The translations under genes were made by a program, and so were the position numbers. Of a DNA stretch of 64,000 nt, positions 44,922-53,889 are shown piece after piece. Position 1 is the first letter of the stretch. The number at the start of each line of letters is the position of its first letter. The notes beneath the pieces are model-generated. The model saw only the letters and a program-made list of their open reading frames with translations. It did not search any database and had not been told where the DNA came from. Source of the DNA: Mucispirillum schaedleri ASF457 (lineage in GTDB: Bacteria > Chrysiogenota > Deferribacteres > Deferribacterales > Mucispirillaceae); assembly GCF_000487995.2 (NCBI RefSeq), contig NZ_CP097562.1:1671001-1735000 (forward strand), written 5' to 3'.

Positions 44922-44999
44922 TTATTTTTTAAGCTTATATATTAGATAAGCTAGGGCTGTAACTAAAATTATAATTGTAGTCCAGCTTTCTTGTAACAT
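44922..44999 (-). CDS. Candidate type I toxin: 25-residue membrane peptide
   Basis: Begins MLQESWTTIIILVTALAY and ends in a Lys-rich tail (YKLKK), one membrane span with a positive C-terminus, as in Fst/Ldr-type toxins. GGAG at 45011-45008 is 8 nt before the ATG. The leader contains UAGCUUAUC, which can pair with GAUGAGCUU over the ribosome site, so the message may be self-inhibited. Promoter TTGAAA (45097-45092), 17 bp, TATAAA (45074-45069). No homology search was possible. Confidence 0.55.
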   Translation of the reverse strand: MLQESWTTIIILVTALAYLIYKLKK

Positions 45000-45068
45000 A
45001 AGCTCATCTCCATTATAATATTTATTATTAATGTGATAAGCTAACCGCTTTTTCCAACTACCCATCTT

Positions 45069-45097
45069 TTTATATCATTAAAATTATATAATTTCAA
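45069..45097 (-). promoter_or_regulatory. Promoter of the candidate toxin message
   Basis: TTGAAA, 17-bp spacer, TATAAA on the minus strand. The start near 45062 gives a leader beginning GGGTAGTTGG, the inverted counterpart of GATAGTTGG at the antisense RNA 5' end. Confidence 0.6.
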
Positions 45098-45143
45098 TTA
45101 AAATATCTTTTTTTTAAATCTTTTTCAAAAAATATCAAAAATA

Positions 45144-45168
45144 GTTCAGTTGCCATCAGTATATAAAA
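45144..45168 (+). promoter_or_regulatory. trbB promoter region with shared GTTCAGTT motif
   Basis: GTTCAGTTGCCATCAGTATA followed by TAAAA; closely similar to GTTCAGTTGAATACTGTATA upstream of trbJ and GTTCAGTTTAAAGCAGTATT upstream of parA. Confidence 0.5.
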
Positions 45169-45184
45169 TACAGGTGATAGAAAT

Positions 45185-46138
45185 ATGATTAAAGAAGAAA
45201 ACAAACGAAATATTGAAATGATAAAAAAGACATTAGGTTCAATTTTTATGGAAAAATTACAAGACCCTAATGTAATAGAGATAATGTGTAACAGCGATGG
45301 TTCATTATGGATAGATGAGCTTGGAGTTGGTATGTCCAAAGTAGGCAGTATTAATCCATATAATGTTCAAGCTGCAATCAATGTAATAGCCTCAATGCTT
45401 AAAATAACAGCTACAAAAGAAATGCCTATTATTGAGGGTGAGTTTCCATTAGATAATTCAAGATTTGCAGCACAACTTCCACCAGTAGTTGCAAGCCCTA
45501 CATTTGCTTTAAGGAAAAAAGCAAGTCTAGTATTTACATTAGAAAACTATGTTGAAAAAAATATGATGACTGAACACCAAAAAGAAATAATAAAAGAAGC
45601 CATAAGAGAACATAAAAATATAGTCATAGTAGGTGGCACAAGTTCTGGCAAAACTACATTAACTAATGCCTGTATAGATTATATGTCAAAAATTGCAAAC
45701 GAAGAAAGAATAATCATTATAGAAGATACTGGAGAGATACAATGTAAGGCTGTTAATTCAGTTCTTTTTCATACAACAGTTCATACATCTATCACAGATT
45801 TATTAAAAACTACATTAAGAATGAGACCTGATAGAATAATTATTGGGGAAGTTAGAGACCATACAGCATTGGATTTGCTTGATGCCTGGTCTACAGGACA
45901 CCCCGGGGGAATATCTACAATCCATGCTAATAATTCATTGCAGGCACTTGATAGAATAGAGGGGCTTGTATCTCGTCATAATAATGCACCTGATGATAAA
46001 AAATCGGTAATAAGTAATGCAGTTGATTTAATAATAAATATAAGAAAGACAGGCTTAAATAGGAAAGTAGAAGAGATATTAGAGTTAGAAGGTTATGACA
46101 AGAATAAAAATGAATATATTTTTAAATATATAAAATAA
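45185..46138 (+). CDS. trbB: Conjugal transfer ATPase TrbB (VirB11 family)
   Basis: 317 residues. Walker A GGTSSGKTT at about 149-157, an Asp box (IIIIEDTGEIQ), RMRPDRIIIGEVRD and the Walker B-like/His box (TGHPGGISTIHAN). Hexameric cytoplasmic ATPase of type IV secretion, powering pilus biogenesis and substrate transfer. It is the first gene of a trb operon whose order matches plasmid RP4. AGGTGA precedes the ATG. Confidence 0.93.
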   Translation: MIKEENKRNIEMIKKTLGSIFMEKLQDPNVIEIMCNSDGSLWIDELGVGMSKVGSINPYNVQAAINVIASMLKITATKEMPIIEGEFPLDNSRFAAQLPPVVASPTFALRKKASLVFTLENYVEKNMMTEHQKEIIKEAIREHKNIVIVGGTSSGKTTLTNACIDYMSKIANEERIIIIEDTGEIQCKAVNSVLFHTTVHTSITDLLKTTLRMRPDRIIIGEVRDHTALDLLDAWSTGHPGGISTIHANNSLQALDRIEGLVSRHNNAPDDKKSVISNAVDLIINIRKTGLNRKVEEILELEGYDKNKNEYIFKYIK

Positions 46139-46160
46139 GTTTTCAGATGGAGGAAAGAAA

Positions 46161-46499
46161 ATGAAAACAAGAATTCTATTAGTAATTTTAATGTTAGTTG
46201 TAACAAGTTCATTAGCTTATGCTGGAGGCACACTGCCTTTTGAAAGTGGGCTTACAAAAATCAGTAATTCTTTGTCAGGTCCTGTTGCAATCAGCATTGC
46301 AGTCATAGCATTTGCAGCTGCTGGTATAATGTATGTATTTAATCCAGATGCAACTGCTTTAATAAAAGGGCTAATAGGTTTGTGCATAGCATTAGGTGTA
46401 ATGTTTGGTGGAAAAGTATTTGTTGATTTAATCGCCAAGCCATCAAGTTCAGGTTGTATTATTACACAAGACTACATTGATAAAATGCCAAAGAGTTAA
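46161..46499 (+). CDS. trbC: Conjugal pilin TrbC (VirB2 family)
   Basis: 112 residues. Signal peptide with cleavage after SLAYA (about residue 21), then two hydrophobic segments (about 40-60 and 65-85) as in VirB2/TrbC pilins. In RP4 the TrbC C-terminus is trimmed and the pilin cyclised; here the tail is KPSSSGCIITQDYIDKMPKS. GGAGG ribosome site. Position 2 in the trb order supports the call. Confidence 0.85.
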   Translation: MKTRILLVILMLVVTSSLAYAGGTLPFESGLTKISNSLSGPVAISIAVIAFAAAGIMYVFNPDATALIKGLIGLCIALGVMFGGKVFVDLIAKPSSSGCIITQDYIDKMPKS

Positions 46500-46501
46500 A
46501 T

Positions 46502-46792
46502 ATGGATAATAAAATTTATAGATTTGGCTGGCGACCAGTTCTTTTTATGGGTGGTGATAGGGAGTTAGTATTACTAACTGCCCTATTCTCTGGAATGATT
46601 ATGTTTTACAGCTTTGACCTAGTGCTTTTCATAATAGCTTTTACTCTTTTTATGGTGTCATTAAAAGCATTTAGAATGATAGCCAAAGCTGACCCATTAA
46701 TGAAGAATGTATATTTAAGACATACAAAATATAAGGGGATTTATTTAGCAAAAAGCACCCCTTATGTAGTTAGCAATAAAATTTATAAATAA
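46502..46792 (+). CDS. trbD: Conjugal transfer protein TrbD (VirB3 family)
   Basis: 96 residues. The N-terminal YRFGWRPVLFMGGDRELVLL is the typical VirB3/TrbD opening, followed by a membrane hairpin and a short C-terminal region (MKNVYLRHTKYKGIYLAKST). Inner-membrane subunit acting with VirB4. It starts 2 bp after trbC. Confidence 0.88.
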   Translation: MDNKIYRFGWRPVLFMGGDRELVLLTALFSGMIMFYSFDLVLFIIAFTLFMVSLKAFRMIAKADPLMKNVYLRHTKYKGIYLAKSTPYVVSNKIYK

Positions 46793-46802
46793 ATGGTGCT
46801 GT

Positions 46803-49427
46803 ATGTATATGCTGCTTTTAGGAACAAGTATATTTTTTACTGTTATGTCAGGTATAGTTCTTTTATTAATATTTTTAAGGCTGATAGATATAAACAGCTT
46901 TTTTAAAACAAACACATTTAAAAGGCGGGAAGAAGGATTTAGTGATTTACTACAATATGATACTGTAATTGAAGATGGTATTATATTATTAAAAAATGGC
47001 TCATTGCTTTCTGGATTTTACTATAAAGGCTTGGATATGTCTGAACTAGCAAGAGAAGACCATGATATAATGACAGCAAGAATATCTAAGGCAATATTTG
47101 AATTAGGTTCTGGCTGGGCAGTTAATTTTGATGCAATCAGGCTTGAAAGCAGGAACTATCCAGACAGAGCATTTTCGTCATACAACAAAGAAATTAGTTT
47201 TGCCATTGATGAAGAAAGAAGAGAGCTGTTTTCAACTCGTGGGACAATGTTTAGAACAGAAAACTTTCTAACAGTAACATATACACCACCAACTCTTGTA
47301 ACAAACAAAATTGTAGATATGATGTATACTCAGGATGAAAATGGTGAACCATTATCATATTATGATAAAAATTTAATCCATTTCAAAAATAAGTTAAATG
47401 CTTTTTTTGCAATATTATCTACAATTTTTAAGATAGAAAAATTAGGAAATACTACATACATATCAGAAGATGGCTCTAAACACAAAAGAGATGTGTTTTT
47501 AGAATATCTGCATTACTGTGCTACTGGTAAAGTGCAGACAATCAATACACCAAATAATATAAATATCAGCCTTGATTCTATAATATGCGGTGAGGATTTT
47601 ATTACTGGAATTTATCCAAAAATTGGGAAGTATTACATAGCAGCAGTCGCCATTGATGGTTTTCCAGCAGAAAGTTATCCAACTATATTAAACAGGCTTT
47701 CAGATATACCAGTAACTACAAGATTTTCAACAAGATTTATATGTATAGACAAGCTGGAAGCAGAAAAGAAACTAGATACAATCAAAAAGCGTTGGCAGCA
47801 GAAACAACGGGGTATGATGCAGGTTATTTTAAATCAACAGCAGACAGATACTAATACAAATTGGGATGCAGTAGAAATGACTCAGGATGCAATAGAAGGC
47901 ATCACGCTGCAAAATAGTGAAAGAGCAATATTTGGCTATTATACAGCCAACATTATACTTATGGAAGAAAACCAAGAAGTATTAGAGAAATGGTCATTAG
48001 AGATAAAGAAAATAATAAGTTCATTAGGTTTTAATGCAAGAGTGGAAACTGTTAATACAGTAGAAGCATTTTTAGGTAGTCTTCCAGGACATAATATAGA
48101 AAATGTTAGACGATTTTTTATTCATAGCTTAAATTTAGGTGATTTAATTCCAAAACATTCTGTATGGACTGGTTATGAAAATACACCATGTGATAAATTT
48201 CCAAAAGAAGCACCCTGTCTTATGGAATGTATCACAACTGGCAATACACCATATCATTTAAATCTGCATGTAAAAGATGTAGGACATACTTTAATAGTTG
48301 GTCCAACAGGGGCTGGGAAATCTACTTTATTATGTATGATAGCTGCTCAAGCATTTAGATATAAAGATGCTACTGTATTTTCATTTGATAAAGGTATGTC
48401 TATGTTTGCATTAAATCAGGCATTAGGTGGAGTTCATTTTGAAATAGGAAGTGATGACAGCACTGTATCTTTTGCACCTTTTAATTATATAGATACTCAA
48501 GAAGAACGGTCTTGGCTTGTATCATTTGTAGAAAACATATTACAGCTTAATAAGTTAGTAATAACACCAAATATAACAGCAAGTATTCATGAAGCTATAA
48601 ACAGGCTTTATGAAGTAAAACAGGCAAATATAGTCAATGGTGAAGAGTTTTATATAAGCATAACTGATTTTATAGCACAGTTACATAATCAAACAGTAAA
48701 TTTGCAAGAAATACTAAATCAGTATGATATAACAGGTGCTTATGGTGGTTATTTTTCATCTACAAAAGATAATCTAAATTTTTCCAGCTTTTCAGTGTTT
48801 GAGTTAGAAAAGTTAATGAATTTGGATGATAAAATAATGCTTCCAGTTCTTGATTATTTATTCCGTAAAATAGATTTAAGGCTTAAAGGACAGCCAGCCT
48901 TTTTATTAATAGATGAAGCATGGATTGCTTTTAAAAACCCTGTATTTTCAAAAAGAATAATAGAATGGCTAAAAGTATTCAGAAAAAGAAACTGTTCAGT
49001 TGTGCTTGCTACTCAAAATTTAGCAGATACATCAACAAGTGAAGCAGAAACCTTATTAAGTGAACTAATTATATCTACTGCAAGTAAAATATTCCTGCCT
49101 AATGCAGCAGCTATTAAAGATGAATTTAAAATCATTTATCATAAATTTGGACTTAATGAACAGCAGATAAAAATAATAGCTAATGCAATTCCTAAACGAC
49201 AGTATTTTCATTACACAGAAGAGGGCAGCAGGCTTTTTGAACTTGCAATAGGAGAACTGGCTTTAAAGTTTGTCGCCATATCTACTATGCCAGAAATAAA
49301 TATGATTAGAAATTATATAAATAACTATGCTGATAAGTGGGTATATCATTACTTATCAGATAATGGAATAGATTTAAATAGATATTTAACATATTTCAGT
49401 TCAGGAGCAGCAGATGGAAATATTTAA
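46803..49427 (+). CDS. trbE: Conjugal transfer ATPase TrbE (VirB4 family)
   Basis: 874 residues. An N-terminal membrane segment and CagE/TrbE/VirB4 domain are followed by an ATPase domain with Walker A VGPTGAGKSTLL (about residue 500) and Walker B AFLLIDEAW (about 700), then VVLATQNLADTS. The largest energising subunit of the type IV system. ATG 46803 or the in-frame ATG 6 bp on may be used. It overlaps trbF by 14 bp. Confidence 0.94.
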   Translation: MYMLLLGTSIFFTVMSGIVLLLIFLRLIDINSFFKTNTFKRREEGFSDLLQYDTVIEDGIILLKNGSLLSGFYYKGLDMSELAREDHDIMTARISKAIFELGSGWAVNFDAIRLESRNYPDRAFSSYNKEISFAIDEERRELFSTRGTMFRTENFLTVTYTPPTLVTNKIVDMMYTQDENGEPLSYYDKNLIHFKNKLNAFFAILSTIFKIEKLGNTTYISEDGSKHKRDVFLEYLHYCATGKVQTINTPNNINISLDSIICGEDFITGIYPKIGKYYIAAVAIDGFPAESYPTILNRLSDIPVTTRFSTRFICIDKLEAEKKLDTIKKRWQQKQRGMMQVILNQQQTDTNTNWDAVEMTQDAIEGITLQNSERAIFGYYTANIILMEENQEVLEKWSLEIKKIISSLGFNARVETVNTVEAFLGSLPGHNIENVRRFFIHSLNLGDLIPKHSVWTGYENTPCDKFPKEAPCLMECITTGNTPYHLNLHVKDVGHTLIVGPTGAGKSTLLCMIAAQAFRYKDATVFSFDKGMSMFALNQALGGVHFEIGSDDSTVSFAPFNYIDTQEERSWLVSFVENILQLNKLVITPNITASIHEAINRLYEVKQANIVNGEEFYISITDFIAQLHNQTVNLQEILNQYDITGAYGGYFSSTKDNLNFSSFSVFELEKLMNLDDKIMLPVLDYLFRKIDLRLKGQPAFLLIDEAWIAFKNPVFSKRIIEWLKVFRKRNCSVVLATQNLADTSTSEAETLLSELIISTASKIFLPNAAAIKDEFKIIYHKFGLNEQQIKIIANAIPKRQYFHYTEEGSRLFELAIGELALKFVAISTMPEINMIRNYINNYADKWVYHYLSDNGIDLNRYLTYFSSGAADGNI

Positions 49428-50178
49428 AAAAATGAAAACTAAAAAGGATGATTACGAATACAAAGAAAATCCTAATTTAAATGCAAAGAATGTATGGAAC
49501 TCTAGAATTTCAGAGTTTTTTTGGAAATATAGAGCATGGCAATTATTAGCACTTATATCTTTGCTTATTGCATTTGTTGCTGTTAGTGGTGTTATTTATA
49601 TTGGTAGTCAGTCAAAATTTATCCCTTATATTGTAGAGGTTAATAAACTTGGTGAAACAATAGTTGTAGGCAGAACACAAGTAGGAACAATTAAAGATCC
49701 TAGAATAATAAGAGCAAAAGTAGCAAATTTTATTGATACATTAAGATTAGTGTCAGTAGACCCTGCTTTGCAGAGAAATTACATATATAAAACTTATGAA
49801 AGTTTAAGACGGGGCGATCCTGCTTTTGAAAAAGCTAATATTTTTTATCAAGATAATAAAACCAACCCTTTTAAGTTAGGTAAAAACATATCAAGAAATA
49901 TAGAAATAAAAAGTTTGAACCGCCAGACTGATGAAACATATCAAATAGACTGGCTGGAAAAAACTTATGACAAAAAAGGGATACTATTAAATGTAAAAGA
50001 GTTTAGGGCATTAGTTACAGTATTTTTATCTCATATTGATGTAGAATCAGTAGATCAGTTAATAGATAACCCATTGGGAATTTATATAAGAGATTACAAC
50101 ATATCAGAATTAAAAACATCTGATAATTCCATAATAAAAAATGACAGTAAGGAAGTGTATGAAGATGAAAGCAAATAA
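49414..50178 (+). CDS. trbF: Conjugal transfer protein TrbF (VirB8 family)
   Basis: 254 residues. A cytoplasmic N-terminus, one membrane span (about 43-65), then the periplasmic VirB8 domain beginning SKFIPYIVEVNKLGETIVVG. It nucleates the inner-membrane core of the transfer channel. AGGAG lies close before the ATG inside the trbE end; its own end overlaps the trbG leader. Confidence 0.9.
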   Translation: MEIFKKMKTKKDDYEYKENPNLNAKNVWNSRISEFFWKYRAWQLLALISLLIAFVAVSGVIYIGSQSKFIPYIVEVNKLGETIVVGRTQVGTIKDPRIIRAKVANFIDTLRLVSVDPALQRNYIYKTYESLRRGDPAFEKANIFYQDNKTNPFKLGKNISRNIEIKSLNRQTDETYQIDWLEKTYDKKGILLNVKEFRALVTVFLSHIDVESVDQLIDNPLGIYIRDYNISELKTSDNSIIKNDSKEVYEDESK

Positions 50179-51058
50179 AATAATACTAATAGTATTGCTA
50201 ATAATATTTATTTCTATAAAGGATAGTTATTCTCAAACAATAGGAGAAATATTATCAAGTTCAGAGTCAAGCATAAGTGCAAGTATTAACCTTTCATCTA
50301 ATGAAAAAAAAGCATTACAGATAGTAAATGAATGGACAAAAGGTAATAGAGTTTCACCTATAACAAAAGGCAATAATGGTGAAATTGAAATGATTTATGG
50401 TTTATCACAACCACATATATTAACAGCTATATTGCAGGTTACAGATATACAGTTTGAGCAAGGTGAAACAATTACATCAATTCATTTAGGTGATACTGCT
50501 AGATGGAGTATGGAGCATATAAAAGCAAACACTATTTATGGTTATCAAGACCATATAATAGTCAAGCCAAAAGATATAAATTTATTAACATCTTTGGTGG
50601 TAGTAACAGATAAAAGAACATACCATTTGCAGCTTAAAAGCACTGAACGGCAGTATTATCCTATGGTTAAATTTCATTATCCATCAAGCCTTATAGTTAG
50701 AAGCAATAGAGAAGAAATGACAGTAAAAACAAAAGAAATATCTATGAAAGACATAACGACTGGCTCTTATTTAAAAGATTTAAGTTTTGGATACACTATA
50801 AAAGGCAATGCAAAATTTAAGCCAGTAAGGGTATATAATGATGGTTTAAAAACCATTGTAGAACTACCAAGAACTATTAATTCAAGCAATATACCAATAC
50901 TTATGACATTAGAGCCAGAGAGCAAAAAACCAGTTATTGTAAATTACAGGTATCAAAATAATAAATTTATTGTAGATGCTGTATTTGATAAAGCTATTTT
51001 AATTTCTGGTGTAGGAAGTAAACAAAAGAAAATAACACTTATCAGAGAGGTAGAATAA
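50165..51058 (+). CDS. trbG: Conjugal transfer protein TrbG (VirB9 family)
   Basis: 297 residues. Signal peptide MKANKIILIVLLIIFISI; the beta-rich VirB9 domain includes GETITSIHLGDTARW and a C-terminal VPV-type beta sandwich. Periplasmic/outer-membrane core component. AAGGAAG at 50149-50155 best fits ATG 50165; ATGs at 50159 and 50141 are in frame. Confidence 0.9.
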   Translation: MKANKIILIVLLIIFISIKDSYSQTIGEILSSSESSISASINLSSNEKKALQIVNEWTKGNRVSPITKGNNGEIEMIYGLSQPHILTAILQVTDIQFEQGETITSIHLGDTARWSMEHIKANTIYGYQDHIIVKPKDINLLTSLVVVTDKRTYHLQLKSTERQYYPMVKFHYPSSLIVRSNREEMTVKTKEISMKDITTGSYLKDLSFGYTIKGNAKFKPVRVYNDGLKTIVELPRTINSSNIPILMTLEPESKKPVIVNYRYQNNKFIVDAVFDKAILISGVGSKQKKITLIREVE

Positions 51059-51059
51059 T

Positions 51060-51518
51060 ATGCAAAAAATATTATTAGTGATGTTATTACTTATATTATC
51101 TTCTTGTGCTATAGCAGTAAATGATAAAAATATAGTAACTGTTAAGCTGAATAATAAAATGTATGAAATCATAGCAAAAGATACTATTGATATGATGGAA
51201 AAATATATCACACCAAGCACATCAAATCTTATTGTATACAGTAAACAAAATGCTTTTCTAAATAATTTAGAGCAGCATTTCAGAATAGCTGGGTACTCTA
51301 TTTTTGTAACACCAAAAGAAGAAATAATATTAAAAGAAAGTGATTATGTATTCAGTTATGTATTAGATATGATAGATAAATCAAAAGTAGAAAAAAATAT
51401 TATTCAAACATTAAGGTATACATTTTCAATCAATAAAAACAGCTGCTCTAAACTGTATAAAGTCAATAATGGTAGTGAATTATTATTTAAATCAGACTGG
51501 GTATGTTTAGGAGAATAA
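51060..51518 (+). CDS. trbH: TrbH-like lipoprotein of the transfer apparatus (VirB7-like)
   Basis: 152 residues. Signal peptide and lipobox LSSC (Cys 16). It lies between trbG and trbI, exactly the position of trbH in RP4. Outer-membrane lipoproteins here stabilise the VirB9/VirB10 core. Sequence similarity to TrbH is not obvious; the call rests on lipobox, size and gene order. Confidence 0.7.
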   Translation: MQKILLVMLLLILSSCAIAVNDKNIVTVKLNNKMYEIIAKDTIDMMEKYITPSTSNLIVYSKQNAFLNNLEQHFRIAGYSIFVTPKEEIILKESDYVFSYVLDMIDKSKVEKNIIQTLRYTFSINKNSCSKLYKVNNGSELLFKSDWVCLGE

Positions 51519-51519
51519 G

Positions 51520-52989
51520 ATGGCTTATTTAGATGGTCGTATCAAGCAGGTCTTAAATGCTATTAGTGTAAAGAAATTAACTAATACTCCAAAAATAGCA
51601 ATCATATTGTTTTTATTAATAGTGTTTGGTTTAACATTACTTGTAATTTTAAATGCTGATAAAAGGACAAAAGGTGAAATTCAAACAACAGAATTAAAAG
51701 TAGAAGAAACAGAAGAATATGATGATAAATTTGTAAAAAATCAAGCTGACCTTTTAGGATATGACGAAAATGATGGTAGTAATAAACCTAAAAATTTAAA
51801 AAAAGAAGAATATGAAAAGATATTTGCACAAGACCCAGCTTTTCAATATTCAAAATCAAGTAGTAATTCAGAAAATAGTGAATATTTAGAAACTGATTTT
51901 TTAAAAGAAGCAGGACTTAGTGTAGAAGATGAAAAAAAGGCTGATGAAATATTATCATTACTTGAAGAAAAAACAGATATAGCAAAAGATACCCCAGCAC
52001 TACCTGTATTAATATTACTTGATAAAAACACATATGCTTATGGTGTTGCTGGAAGTGATGAACAATATCCAAGTGGCTTAAAGCCAGATAATATTATGCG
52101 GACAGCATATTTAACACCAGAGCAAAAACAGGCAATGAAGGAAGCACAGCTTGCAGAAGCTCAGGCAAAATATCAAGAATTACAAGATGCTCTAAAAAGT
52201 CCTACAAAAGTTGTTGATAAAAGTGATGAAAATAAAAAAGTTCAAAACGAGCAGGAAGTATCCATGCCATCATATGCTGATAATCTAAAAACTGCTATGG
52301 AATATGCAAATACTATGAGACAGGAACAAGAAAGTAAACCAAAAGATGTTTTAGATATTGATGACGGCTTTACATTAAATGCACAAATCAAAAAAGCAAG
52401 GCAGGGAGAAATAAAAACTGGTTTTGTTATACCTGCTACACTGCTGACAGAAATAGAAAGTGCATTAAAAGGTATGGTTATTGGACAAGTAAGGCAGTCA
52501 GTGTTTGATACGGCAACAGGAGATATGCTTTTAATTCCACAAGGGACAAAATTAATAGGAGATTATCAATCAGATGTTCAATTTGGAGCAAAGAGGATTT
52601 TTGTAAGCTGGAAACGGCTTGTATTTCCTAATGGTTCATCCATTGATTTAGGAAATATGCCAGGAGCTGATATGGCTGGTACATCAGGATTTAAGGATAA
52701 ATATGACAGCCACTTTTGGAAAATGTTTGGTAATGCTTTATTGTTCAGTTTTGTGCTTGCTGGTGTGAATATGACACAAAGCCCTGATTTAATTAATCAG
52801 TTTATCCCAGTTATTGGCAGAAATGCAACAAGCTCTTTAAGTGAAAGTGTTGGTCAGTCATTAGGTGAAACATTATCACAGATGATACAGAAAAATTTAA
52901 ATTTAGCCCCTGATATAACAATCAGGTCTGGTTATCTTTTTAATATAATGATTACAAAAGATTTTGTTTTACCAGAATATATTGAATAA
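51520..52989 (+). CDS. trbI: Conjugal transfer protein TrbI (VirB10 family)
   Basis: 489 residues. One membrane span (about 25-45), a long acidic/Gln-rich periplasmic linker, then the VirB10 beta-barrel: LNAQIKKARQGEIKTGFVIP, LIPQGTKLIGDYQSDVQFG and KRIFVSWKRLVFPNGSSIDL. It spans the envelope and senses ATPase activity to open the channel. Starts 1 bp after trbH. Confidence 0.95.
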   Translation: MAYLDGRIKQVLNAISVKKLTNTPKIAIILFLLIVFGLTLLVILNADKRTKGEIQTTELKVEETEEYDDKFVKNQADLLGYDENDGSNKPKNLKKEEYEKIFAQDPAFQYSKSSSNSENSEYLETDFLKEAGLSVEDEKKADEILSLLEEKTDIAKDTPALPVLILLDKNTYAYGVAGSDEQYPSGLKPDNIMRTAYLTPEQKQAMKEAQLAEAQAKYQELQDALKSPTKVVDKSDENKKVQNEQEVSMPSYADNLKTAMEYANTMRQEQESKPKDVLDIDDGFTLNAQIKKARQGEIKTGFVIPATLLTEIESALKGMVIGQVRQSVFDTATGDMLLIPQGTKLIGDYQSDVQFGAKRIFVSWKRLVFPNGSSIDLGNMPGADMAGTSGFKDKYDSHFWKMFGNALLFSFVLAGVNMTQSPDLINQFIPVIGRNATSSLSESVGQSLGETLSQMIQKNLNLAPDITIRSGYLFNIMITKDFVLPEYIE

Positions 52990-52993
52990 AAAT

Positions 52994-53006
52994 TTTAGCT
53001 GCTAAA
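52994..53006. promoter_or_regulatory. KorB-type operator site 4, TTTAGCTGCTAAA
   Basis: Within AATTTTAGCTGCTAAAATT, directly behind trbI and about 60 bp before the GTTCAGTT promoter motif of trbJ. It divides the trb operon into two possible transcription units. Confidence 0.6.
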
Positions 53007-53055
53007 ATTCTATTATCTAGAAAATATAAACAAATATGGAAATGAAATAATAAAG

Positions 53056-53077
53056 GTTCAGTTGAATACTGTATATA
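53056..53077 (+). promoter_or_regulatory. trbJ promoter region with shared GTTCAGTT motif
   Basis: GTTCAGTTGAATACTGTATA then TATTAAAT, similar to the trbB region; trbJ starts about 20 nt downstream. Confidence 0.5.
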
Positions 53078-53095
53078 TTAAATAGGAGAAGAAAT

Positions 53096-53878
53096 ATGAA
53101 AAAGTTAATATGTTTTATTGTAGTAATGTCATTTATTATGGTTTCTAAAAGCGATGCTGTTATGCTTACCGAAGATGTAGCTAATCTGCCACATAATATT
53201 TTGACTGGTGTCAATACAATGCAATCTATTACAGAAGCAGTTAAGCAGTATAAGCTTTTAATGGACGAATACAAGATGATGGCAAAAAATATGGCAGCAC
53301 CTTATTTTTGGGTTTTTAATGAAGTTAAAAACTTTGATAAAAATATTAATAAGTATAAAGAGCAGTATAAAAAGTATGGAGATAAGGCTGTATGGGAAGA
53401 GCATTTTGCTTCGCTTTTAGACCCTGATACATATGCAACAAGTCCATGTTTTAAATTTGGTGGCTGTTCACCAGAAGAAAATGCAAAAATGAGAGCTAAT
53501 AGAGAGCTGGCTCTAAAAAATGCAGCAGAGGTAAGCAGGAACTTTGTAAATAGATTTAATGAATTATCAGATGAATATAAAAAAAGGCTTAGCATTATTG
53601 AAAAAGTATCAAAGAACAGCGAACAGGCAGATGGTCAATTAAAAGCTATTGGAGCAAGTAACGAGTATTTGCATACATTAAATTCTGCTATTGTAGAATT
53701 AACTGCAAAGTTTGATACTTTTCTTGATGCATACAATGCTATGAATATGATTGAAATAGAAAAGCATAGAAGAACAGATGCTATGCTAAATAACCAGCAT
53801 AATAAAGTAAATATCAATATGCCAACTGATAACAGGCTGTTATTTCTGGATATTATGAAACCTACAGGTTTTAGATAA
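53096..53878 (+). CDS. trbJ: Conjugal transfer protein TrbJ (VirB5-like)
   Basis: 260 residues. Signal peptide (cut near SKSDA), then long alpha-helical periplasmic regions (MQSITEAVKQYKLLMDEYKM and the helix before LNSAIVELTAKFDTF), as in TrbJ/VirB5. A Cys pair in SPCFKFGGCS suggests a disulfide. Proteins of this family sit at the pilus tip and mediate contact. AGGAG precedes the ATG. Confidence 0.85.
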   Translation: MKKLICFIVVMSFIMVSKSDAVMLTEDVANLPHNILTGVNTMQSITEAVKQYKLLMDEYKMMAKNMAAPYFWVFNEVKNFDKNINKYKEQYKKYGDKAVWEEHFASLLDPDTYATSPCFKFGGCSPEENAKMRANRELALKNAAEVSRNFVNRFNELSDEYKKRLSIIEKVSKNSEQADGQLKAIGASNEYLHTLNSAIVELTAKFDTFLDAYNAMNMIEIEKHRRTDAMLNNQHNKVNINMPTDNRLLFLDIMKPTGFR

Positions 53879-53889
53879 AAAGGTATTTT

